Positions 55,458 through 64,000 of a stretch of DNA of 64,000 bases are shown here, piece by piece. How positions within the stretch are numbered: position 1 is the first letter of the stretch; each line of letters starts with the position of its first letter. A model generated the notes under the pieces. It had not been told where the DNA came from, did not search any database, and saw only the letters and a list, made by a program, of their open reading frames with translations. Both the position numbers and the translations under genes were made by a program. The stretch comes from Progne subis subis. Lineage: Eukaryota; Chordata; Aves; Passeriformes; Hirundinidae. The DNA lies in contig JAKJHU010000832.1 of NCBI GenBank assembly GCA_022316685.1, forward strand, positions 1 through 64,000, written 5' to 3'.

Positions 55458-56863
55458 GAGATTTATGGCTGTCTATTTGTATTGATGGCTGGATATATTT
55501 GCAGATGGCTGGGTACAGTTACCTATTCACAAATAGTTGATTTATCTATTTATATATATATATTGTATATAATATGTAGTATATATTCTCTATTTACTTC
55601 TGTATATGAAGGTGGTTATATATGTATATCTTTCTATTTAAACACATCTTGGGAAGTACAGTTGTATAATTGTATAGATTGAGTTGTTGGTAGAGAGCTA
55701 TTTAGACAGAGATACTGATATTTTTGTATTCATAGATGGGCTTAAGCTTATAGTAATATGTAATAAATTAAGTTGTTAAACACCTAATTGATCTTTGTGT
55801 ATAGTAAGTTGTTGTAGAGATTAGCAATAAATTAAGTTTTTGTTAACTGAAATTGGTATTTGTATATTTTTACATAGCATTGTTGTAAAAATCTAATAAA
55901 TTCATTTTTTTAACTTAAATTGAGATTGGCATAGTTCTATATTGTCAGTGTAGGTATAGCAATTTATAATAAATGACATTTTTCACATGAAATCAATTCT
56001 TGTGTATTTGTGAATCAGCAGTGCAGCTGTAGCAATCTGCAAGAAATTACAATTGTCAACTGCGACGGGTGTTTTGTGATTTGTGCTATCCAGAGCAATG
56101 AGCAGATGTAAATGCTGGAGGATTTTGGCCATGGAATTCTCCATCCATGCCCAGCACATGCCCCACCTGCACTCAGGCTGGGCAAGGCAAGCGCAGATTT
56201 GGGATGGCAGCAGAGCCACACCTTGGCCAAGAACTCGCTGCAAAGGCCGGCTGAGAAAAGTCTGGGATTCCACGGAGCTTAGAACTGCAACCAGAGCCAG
56301 CCAGGGAGGACAAATCCAGCCCCCATGCCACGGGCAGCTCTTTGGGAAGCGCTCCAAGGGTCCCTCTGAAGGTCATCCTGGAGCCCAGAAGCCAACAGGG
56401 ATCCTGAGCCAGCTCCGCTGCCTTTGGCAGCACTTTGGCAAAGGAGCTGCAGCAAGGGGGAGGCAGCAGTGACTGTGACTGCTGCAGCAAGGGGATGAAG
56501 GAAGGGCCAGGGACACTTGTGCTGAGATGCTCCCGAATCCAGAGGGATGGGGGAGAACTGGGAAGCAGCAAGTTCTCACAGCCTCTACAATGCTGGAAGG
56601 CCTTGGTGTGCAGTTCCCTGCAGGAGCTGGCAGGGGAGTTGCTGCCAGGATCAGCAGGAGCAGGAGGCAGCAGGATCTGCTCCTTTTCCTGCCTGTGTCC
56701 AGGTCAGGCTGGGATGGCCCCTGCTCCCACAGAGCCCCTACCCATGGAGGCTGCAGGGTAAAAGCAATCCCAGTGCAAAGAGAGGCTTTGCAGTTGGAGT
56801 CCACTGCCCTTGTGTTTGGAGCTTGAATGGCTCTCATGGCAAAGCACAGCAGGGAACCAGGGC

Positions 56864-57390
56864 TTTGGGAGGCAGAGCCTTCAGAGGGAGAGAGAGATCA
56901 GGCACTCACATGTCTGAAACTCCTGCAGATCCCTTCTCCTGTAGAATGAGCAAGAAGCAAGCTGGGGAGAGGCAGAAGCAGTCCTTTGAAAAACCATGGT
57001 GCCTAACAAGTGCTGTGGGAGAAGAAAAACGGGGAGCAACCTTGCCTTGTTTTCACAGCCTGTGACTTCTGGAGAGGAGACCATGGGATGTACAGGAGGG
57101 GAGGGGAGGAATAACTGTGATAACCCAGTCTGCCTTGCTGTGTACTGATATAATTTGCAGCAGTGAACATTACAGGTAATGCCAGATTCTTATTTAGAAC
57201 CATGACACACTGCTGCTTCACTGCAAAAGTGCCTCAGTGGGGAGAAAATCAGCTTGATTTATTGTGAGTTTAAGTAGATGTGGTGAGAAACATTGATACA
57301 GATTAAAAGAGGTTTTCTAACCTCTGACACTGAGAAAATAAAGCAAGGGTGCCTGGCATTGGGCCAAGAGCACACTATATTAACAGAGCA
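56864..57390. other. Unassigned sequence beyond the duplication edge
   Basis: No recognised gene; contains 'gagaaaataaagc' near 57333. Nothing here resembles the zinc-finger sequence found at the same edge of the left copy. Confidence 0.35.
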
Positions 57391-57393
57391 GTC

Positions 57394-57919
57394 TGTTACA
57401 TATTAGTTTTAAATCCCCCCAGCAGATCAGTCTTCTCTCTCTGGTCCCAATGGGTCTTCTAAACTCCTCCTTTAGGGCTCTGGTCACTGTTATGCTCACC
57501 TGGTACTGATTATCTACTCGTTCTTTGGGCCCCAAAACCGGGAAACAGAAGCTTGGAAGATGGCCAAAAGAAAAAAAGAGCATGCGCAAGGAGACGAGGT
57601 GAAAAGTTCAACTGAGAGGATGACTATGTGCTTCATCCCCAAAGACCCCCGACGACCACCAGAGTGATCAATAAGGAGCAGTGCGCAGCCGCAAATAGGC
57701 GTGGAACTAATTTTAATACGAAGCGGGGACAGGCGGGGTTAGAAAATGAATATGCGCTAGGCGTATCGTATAACCCGAGTTTGTAGAGATAAAAAGGGAG
57801 AAACAAAGCTCCCAGGGGTGCATGTCTTTGAGGAGTTATCCCCATGCACCTCAGCGCTGAATAAATTCATACCTACTCTCATAAGCACTCTCTGAGTTCT
57901 AGAGTCTTCTCTCCGCACA
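57394..57919 (+). mobile_element. LTR-like element
   Basis: It has a TATA-like 'gataaaaaggg' near 57789, AATAAA near 57863 and an end in CTCCGCACA (57919), the order of an LTR. The 5' limit (TGTTACATATTAG) is a guess; no target-site duplication is confirmed. Confidence 0.5.
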
Positions 57920-58330
57920 GCAGGGCAGGAGCCTGGGAGTCAAACGCTTGGAAAAAGAGAGCTGGCAAAGGCAGCCCAAGGTGCAGGAGGCATTTGGCTG
58001 GAGGCAAGAGGGAGCTGGTACTGCCAGCACGGGAAGGGGCTCCAGGCACAGGAGCTGGCCGGCGGCAGGAGCAGCTCCTGCCGGCACTGCCAGGGAAGGA
58101 CTGGCAGCACGCAGGAGCAGCGGGCACATCGCTGATGGACAGCTGACAAGTTTGAGCGGGCCAACCGAGGGACAAGAGAGGCTGCTGCTTGTTGGAAAAG
58201 TACTTTATGACATGGCCAGATCAGGCTCAGGAAGGTCAGAGTGTTCCAGTCCGTGCCATTATGCAAAATGCCTTCCTGCACAGGGTCCCCATGTCCCAAC
58301 AGAAGCAGCAGCAGCACTCCCTGACACAAT
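57920..58330 (-). repeat. Dispersed repeat, inverted copy of 20600-20890
   Basis: About 270 bases (58055-58325) match the other copy in reverse complement. The remaining 135 bases next to the LTR-like end have no partner in the window. No domain is recognised in any frame. Confidence 0.8.
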
Positions 58331-58397
58331 GCATTTTATTCATTGTGAAAAGTGCATATTATATGGCTCTACACAAGATATTTACTATATGGATTAT

Positions 58398-58898
58398 GTT
58401 GTATTGGTTGTTAAGGTTGTATTAATATTTTGATAGTATGGTAAATGTCGTTTTGTAGTTAAAATGTAGTTTTTATGTACCAACCACAGGAAAACGTAAA
58501 TCTTTCAGAGAAAAAGGAATTTACTACTTCCTTCTCAGAAGAGACCAACTCCTCCTGCCTCGCTCAGCCCTGTGGATGCCATAGAGATTAAAGGAAAAAA
58601 AGTGATACTAACCAGAGAGAATTCTTTGTTTGAATGGAATTTATGCATCATGTATGAAATGTATGAATATTCAACAGGCTATTTATTGCTTTTAAGAGAT
58701 AATCCTTTGTTAACAGGGGTCCTTCTCCAGAGCTTTTTTGCTCGGGGAGGCACCCAGACGTCTGTAACTTTGTTTTTATTGTCTCCTATTGTCCTAACTC
58801 TAATTGTTCCATTTTTTCACTCTAATTCTATTTTTATAACCATCTTACTTACTATTAAACTTTTAAAATTTTAAAAACAAGTGATTGGTGTTTTTCAC
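58398..58898 (+). mobile_element. LTR-like AT-rich element
   Basis: Starts TGTTGTATTGGTTG and ends GTGTTTTTCACA, with an ATTAAA signal near 58853. No target-site duplication is seen. Confidence 0.35.
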
Positions 58899-59169
58899 AC
58901 AGAGTGAGGAAATTCCCAGAATTCCCGCTGGGATTTGGTGGGGTTTTTTTGTACCTTCCAAGGGGGAAACTGAGGCACGGAGTGGTTTTTATTAAAGAAT
59001 TTCCCAAAATTCCTGGAATTCTGAGGGGGCAAGGGGTCTTTACTGCAATTTTGGAGGGAAACTGAGGCACGGGGAGGCTTTCCCGGTTAGAAAATACCCC
59101 AAATTCCTGGGATTTCTGAGGGAGCCATCCCGATTCCTGGGAAGGAAACTGAGGCACAGAGAAGACGGC

Positions 59170-59680
59170 CCCAAACCAAAAATTTCCCCAAAAAATCCTT
59201 TAAATATCCCAAAAAACTCCCCCCAAAATTTTCAAAAAATCACTAAAAAATCCCCCAAAAACACCAAAAATTGCCCCCCAAAACCCCACCAAAATATCTT
59301 TAAAAAAAAACACAAAAAAAATTCCCCCCAAAACTCCCAGGAAAATCCTCAAAAATTGCAAAAAAAAACCCCTCAAAAACCCGCTAAAAACTTCCCAAAA
59401 AAAATCCCAAAAAATCTCCACAAAAAATCCCCAAAACCACTAAAAATTGCTGAGAATTTCCCAGAAAAGTCCCCCAAAGATCCAAAAAAAATCCCCCCAA
59501 AAATCACCTAAAAAACCTCCAAAAAATCCCCAAAACCTCTCCAAAACTCCCCAGAATTCCCCATGGATTTTCCCCACATCCCCCTATGGAATTCCATGCA
59601 GATTTTCCCCACTGCCCCCCAGAATTCCCCATGGATTTTCCCCCACATTCTCCCAGAATTCCCTGTGGATTTTCCTGCTC
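59170..59680 (+). repeat. A/C-rich simple repeat tract
   Basis: Degenerate 'ccccaaaaatt' and 'ccccagaattccc' units. Almost no G on the + strand over several hundred bases. Confidence 0.85.
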
Positions 59681-59689
59681 CCCGCGCCC

Positions 59690-60545
59690 TCACCGCAGCG
59701 TCCAGTTCCCATTCCCATTATTCCCATTCCCATTCTCCCCACTCTCCCCCATCCCCATCCCCACCCTGCAGGTGCCGCAGCCTGTCGGTGCAGCGCAGCT
59801 GCGGCAGCGCCATCCTCTCGCCCATCTCCCTCTCCGCCCCTCCAAACCCTCCCGCAGGGCGAATCCCGGCATTCCCGCTCCTCCCGGCGCCTGGAGCGGC
59901 CGCGGCCCCGGCTCCGGGCTCATCTCGGCCGGCCCCGGGCCCCTCGCTCCCACCGGCGCCGCGCCGAGCGCTGCCGGCGCCGCCGGATCTCGGCCGCCTC
60001 CCGGCGCGGCCGCTCCTCTCCCTCCTGGCGCGCCCGGCGCCGGCAGCTGCGGCTGAAATGGGAGCGGAGCGCCCGATGCAAGGAATTCCCAGCGCCGGCC
60101 GCCGCTCCCGCTCCGGCTCCGGAGGAGGAGGAAGCGGCAGCGGGCGTCGTGCGGGAAGACGCCGAGGGCGCGGCGCGGCCGGCACAGGCGGCGCCGCGGC
60201 GGCACCGGGACGCGTGGAAGCCGTCGGCAGCGGCACCGGCGGGAGACGCGCTGCGGGCGCCGCGGGATTCCCGGGATTTCCCGCGGAGCCGCCGGCCGCG
60301 GCGGGCCCAAGGGGAAGCGCCGGGGGTCGCGGGCGCAGCGGTTCCCGCGGAGGCCGCGGCGGAAGAAGCGCCGGGGGACGCCAGGAAGGCGCCGAGGGCC
60401 GGGCGCGGCGGAAGGCCGCAGCCGCGGCGCGGAGCGGGAGAAGGAGGAAGGGCCCGAGGCGCCGGGGGCGCGCCGGGGAGAAGGAGAAGGAGTCGTTGGG
60501 CAGCGCGCGGCACCTGGGGGACACAGACGGGAAATGGGCTTCGGG
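59690..60545 (-). other. Very GC-rich block, possible exon(s) of an unrecognised gene
   Basis: Long frames in several registers are arginine- or proline-rich, as expected at this composition. On the minus strand, an acceptor-like CTGTGTCCCCCAG (about 60521) precedes PNDSFSFSPARP, which resembles the segment at 60885-60790. At the other end EREMGERMALPQLRCTDRL precedes a donor-like G/GTGGGG near 59770. These are hints of coding exons only. I do not recognise the protein. Confidence 0.3.
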
Positions 60546-60559
60546 GGTTATTCTGGGGT

Positions 60560-61400
60560 TTTGCGTTTTGTTTTGGATTGTTTTAGATTTCTTTTGGAGC
60601 TTTTTTGGAATTTTATTCAGATTTTTCCCGGAATTTTTAAAAAATTTTTCAGGTTTTTTATTTTTTGGGGAATTTTTTAAAAATTTTTTCCTGATTTTTT
60701 TTAATCTTTTTTCAGATTTCTTTCAGATTTTTTCAGATTTTTTTTTAAAACTTTTTTGGATCTTTTTCTCATTTTTGGGGTTTTTAACAGAAGGACGCCG
60801 GGCCCAAGGTGCCGGGGTCACGCACGAGGGAGAAGGACAAGGAGTGGTTGGGCATCACGCGCTGCACCTGGGGGAGACGGGGAAAAACGGGGTTTGGGGA
60901 TTTTGGGGGGATATTTTTCAGATTTTCGGGGAGTTTTTTTGATTTTTCTCAGATTTTTGGGGATTCTTTCAGAATTTTTTTCAGATTTTTCTTGGGTTTT
61001 TTCAGATTTTTTTTTGGATTTTTTTTTTGAGTTTTTTCAGATTTTTTAAAAATATTTTTCAGATTTTTGGGGGGATTTTTTTTTACTTTTTGGGGAGTTT
61101 TTTGGTTTCTTTATGGGATTTGGGGGGTTTTTTCAGATTTTTTTTCAGATTTTTTTTTTTTTTTCACACAGATTTTTTTGGGATTTTTTCCTGATTTTTT
61201 GGGATTTTCTTTTAAGATTTTTCCCTGATTTTTTTTTTTTTTTTAAATTTTTTTCCAGGCTTTTTTCCAGATTTTTTTTCTGATTACTTTTTAATATTTT
61301 TTCCTGATTTTTTATGGAATATTCTTGGAATTTTTTTAGTGGTTTTTTTTTCCTTTTTTCCCCATTTTTTTCTGGATTTTTCTTTTTTTAAAATTTACTC
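60560..61400 (+). repeat. T-rich 'ttttcagattttt' tract
   Basis: About 840 bases of degenerate T-run units with repeated CAGATTTTT, interrupted at 60790-60895 by a short GC-rich exon-like segment. Confidence 0.85.
60790..60888 (-). other. Exon-like island in the T-rich tract
   Basis: On the minus strand an acceptor (GTCTCCCCCAG) precedes a frame reading VQRVMPNHSLSFSLVRDPG. Its start is similar to that after the acceptor at about 60521 (VPRALPNDSFSFSPARP), suggesting two related small exons. No family is recognised. Confidence 0.35.
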
Positions 61401-61499
61401 TGAAATTCTAAAATGCCCAAAAAGTTAAAAAAAAAAAAAAATTTTCCAAAAAAATCCCCGCAAAATTACAAAAAATTTCAAAAAACCCCCCCAAATTAA

Positions 61500-62330
61500 A
61501 AAACCCCCCCAAATCCCATTTTTCCCCCCAAATTTCCATTTTTCCACCCAGAATTCCCGTTTTTTTTCCCCAGAATTCCCGTTTTTCCCTTCCTCAGCCA
61601 GCTGGAAGCGCATGTGGTGGCAGAGCAGATCCAATGACTCCAAACCCCCAGAATTCCCATTTTTTTCCTCAGAATTCCCGGTTATTTTCCCCAGAATTCC
61701 CTTTTTTTTTCCCCAAAACTCCCTTTTTTTCCCCAGAATTCCCATTTTTCTTCCCAATTATCCCATTTTTCCCCACCTCAGCCAGCGGGAAGCGCATGTG
61801 GTGCAGAGCAGACCCAATTTCTCCCCTCCCGATAACTCCAAACCCCCCAAATTCCCATTTTTCCACCCAAAATTTCCATTTTTTTTCCCAAAACTCCCGT
61901 TTTTTTCCCCAGAATTCCCGTTTTTCCCCCAGAATTCCCGTTTTTCCCCACCTCAGACAGCTGGATGTGCATGTGGTGGCAGATCAGATCCAGTGACTCC
62001 CAAGCCCCAAAACTCCCGTGTTTCTTTCCCAGAATTCCCATTTTTTCCCCCAGAATTCCCATTTTCTCCCAGAATTCCCATTTTTCCCCCAGAATTCCCA
62101 TTTTTTCCCCCCAGAATTCCCATTTTTCCCCAGAATTCCCATTTTTCCCCAGAATTCCCATTTTCCCCCACAATTCCCATTTTCCCCCAGAATTCCCATT
62201 TTCCCCCAGAATTCCCATTTTCCCCACAATTCCCATTTTCCCCCAGAATTCCCATTTTCCCCACAATTCCCATTTTCCCCACAATTCCCATTTTGCCCCA
62301 GAATTCCCGTTTCTCTCCCCCTCGGCCAGC
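61500..62330 (+). repeat. 'cccagaattcccatttt' minisatellite with embedded exon-like units
   Basis: Units of about 17-20 bases. Four times (near 61612, 61796, 61972 and 62342) they are interrupted by a GC-richer segment that on the minus strand reads like CHHMRFQLAE followed by a donor. Spacings are about 184, 176 and 370 bases, so a longer unit of about 180 bases has been duplicated. Confidence 0.8.
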
Positions 62331-62334
62331 TGGA

Positions 62335-62605
62335 AGCACACGTGGTGCAGAGCAGATGGAATTTCTCCCCCCAGGCCGGAATCCGCGGACGCTCTGGGCC
62401 CGGAACGGCTCCGGGGATCCGAACTGCTCCCGGCGGGGGAGGCGAAGCGCGGCCGTCGCGATTCCCCGTATCGCGACAGGACGTTCACGGCGCTGCCGCC
62501 GCCCGGCTCGTGCGTCTGCAGGAAATCCACGCGCGTGCGCGGCCGGCACGGCGCCGACGGCCCGGCGATATCGCGACACGGGCGCCGGAGAGCCGGAGGG
62601 ATGGC
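62335..62605 (-). other. GC-rich exon-like segment of an unrecognised gene
   Basis: The minus strand has an open frame reading RTRVDFLQTHEPGGGSAVN and on to ALHHVCFQLAEG next to a possible donor. Base composition changes abruptly on both sides. It shares its 3' segment with the repeated CHHMRFQLAE units. The protein is not recognised. Confidence 0.35.
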
Positions 62606-62639
62606 GGGGTTTGGGGGTGAAATCCCGGGATTTGGGCAC

Positions 62640-63290
62640 GGAATTCTGAGATTTGGGCACGAAATTCCAGGATTTGTACTCAAAATCCTGGTTATTTCCT
62701 ATCCTGATCTCAATATCTCGGATTTATATCGCGATATTGGCTCCCAAACCCCATTGGAATCGTGATAGCTGTACCCAAAATCCTGGGATTTGGACTCAAA
62801 ATGTTGGTATTTCCTGTCCTGATCTCGATATCTTACATTTATATCGTGATTGGAATTGTGATAGTTGTACCCCAAATCCCAGGATTTGTATCCAAAATCC
62901 GGAGATTCCTCCTCTACATCCTGGTATTTCCTGTCCTGATCTTGATATCTTACGTTTATATCGCGATATTGGCTCCCAAACCCCATTGGAATCATGACAG
63001 TTGTACCCAAAATCCCGGGATTTGTACCCAAACTCCAGAGATTTGGACCTGAAATTTTGGGATTTGTATCCAAAATCCCTGGATTTGTACTCAAAATCCT
63101 GGTTATTTCCCGTCCTGATCTTGATAGCTTACATATATATCGCGATATTAGCTCCCAAACCCCATTGGAATCATGACAGTTGTACCCAAAATCCAGAGTT
63201 TTCTATCCAAAATCCTGAGTTTTGTATCCAAAATCCCAAGATTTGTATCCAAAATCCAGAGATTTGTATCCAAATGACAAAATTTTCCAT
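62640..63290 (+). repeat. Higher-order repeat containing 'atcgcgatatt'
   Basis: Short 'gatttgtacccaaaatcc' units are organised in a longer repeat. A block starting 'tatcgcgatattggctccc' occurs near 62727, 62958 and 63137 (one copy reads 'gatattagctccc'). Confidence 0.85.
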
Positions 63291-64000
63291 GGAGTTTTGG
63301 GAATTTTCCCTGGAATTTTGGGAATTTTCCCTGGAATTCTGGGATTTTCCCTGAATTTTCAGGTTTTTTTCCCAAAATTTTGAGATTTTCCTGGAATTTT
63401 GGTGATTTTCCCAGGAATGTGGGGTTTTTCCCTGGAATTGCAGAACCCCTCCCTCTGCAATTTGGGGATTTTTACCTGGAATTTTTCAGGATTTTCCTAG
63501 GAATAGGGGAACCCCTCCCTCAGGAATTTTGGGTATTTTTACCTGGAATTTTCGGAGCTTTCCTCGGAGTTTTGGGATTTTCCCTGGAACTGTGGAACCT
63601 CTCCCTCTGGAATTCCAAGATTTTCCCTGAAATTTGAAGATTTTTCCTGGAATTTTTCAGGGTTTTCCTAGGAATAGGGGAACCCCTCCCTCAGGAATTT
63701 TTGGGGGGGTTTCCCAGGAATTTTCAAGATTTTCCCAGGAATTTTTCAGGGTTTTCCCCCTGGAATTTTTTGAATTTTCCCAGGAATTTGGCGATTTTCC
63801 CAGGAATTTTTGGGGATTTTCCCAGGAATTTTTTTGATTTTCCTGTAGTTTTCCTGGGAATTTGGGAATTTTCCCAGAAATTCCGGTGTTTTTCCCGTGT
63901 TTCCCCAGTGCTCTCCCTGTGCTCTCCCGGTGTTTCCCGGTCTATCCCGGTGTTTTCCCGTTGTTCTCCCTGTGTTTCCCCATTGTTTTCCCTGTGCTCT
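63290..64000 (+). repeat. 'ggaattttcccagg' degenerate repeat
   Basis: G/T-rich and C/T-rich short units continuing to the window end, including 'tttcccggt' units from 63890. Apparent frames rich in Phe and Gly come from the repeat. Confidence 0.85.

Larger units (their letters stand above)
49271..56863 (+). repeat. Right copy of 7.6 kb segmental duplication
   Basis: Direct-orientation copy of 1-7588. Its left edge falls at about 49271, after 'gagaaaagta'; its right edge is at about 56863, where it departs into unrelated sequence exactly where the left copy becomes zinc-finger sequence. Confidence 0.95.

Noticed and set aside
59447..60942. Long arginine/proline-rich frames on both strands
   Set aside because: They overlap in several frames at extreme GC content, where stops are rare, and show no domain. 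They are composition effects except for possible small exons noted separately.
1..64000. tRNA, rRNA or small RNA genes
   Set aside because: I looked for cloverleaf-like or conserved RNA motifs and saw none convincing; the TGG-starting matches are retroviral primer-binding sites, not tRNA genes.

Overview
The window looks like an accessory, repeat-dominated piece of a bird genome, most likely a songbird. The evidence is CR1-type LINE 3' ends on both strands, gamma- and alpharetrovirus-like endogenous retroviruses (ERVs), many solo-LTR-like elements, an avian-type C2H2 zinc-finger gene, an HSF-family gene, and broken exons of MHC class I and class II beta genes. Genes are intron-containing and carried in GC-rich islands. 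I cannot assign the chromosome: MHC debris suggests an MHC-bearing microchromosome, while the ERV load would also fit a W chromosome.

Layout. (1) 1-7588 and 49271-56863 are direct copies of one roughly 7.6 kb segmental duplication, each carrying an HSF-like gene on the + strand with a CpG-rich 5' end, HSF DNA-binding domain exon, several small exons, an AT-rich intron and an AT-rich 3' end. The right copy is the better preserved. (2) 7589-10430 holds a zinc-finger 3' fragment, a CR1 end and two small tandem arrays. (3) 10435-13030 and 32290-34725 are arms of an interrupted inverted duplication. (4) 15443-20100 contains a solo LTR, a GC-rich promoter-like island, MHC exon remnants and large minisatellites. 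(5) 20922-29385 is a nearly complete minus-strand gammaretrovirus-like provirus (ERV1: gag, pro-pol, env, 3' LTR). It joins head-to-head with 29392-31232, an alpharetrovirus-like env plus 3' LTR (ERV2). (6) 36230-38400 has a 145-bp tandem array and MHC class II beta remnants. (7) 38908-40151 (minus) is an apparently intact two-exon zinc-finger gene with nine fingers. (8) 40510-47205 is one minisatellite split by a 4.6 kb provirus (ERV3) with paired LTRs and a target-site duplication. (9) 57390-58900 holds LTR-like elements around a dispersed repeat. (10) 58900-64000 is strongly strand-asymmetric simple and minisatellite DNA with a very GC-rich core and possible small minus-strand exons of an unrecognised gene.

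The zinc-finger gene is the only multi-exon gene that reads cleanly. The HSF-like copies contain frame breaks, and much of the difference between them is one-base indels, so assembly error and pseudogenisation cannot be separated here. ERV1 is the opposite case: its gag-pol frame and its env frame each stay open without frameshift, broken only by stop codons.
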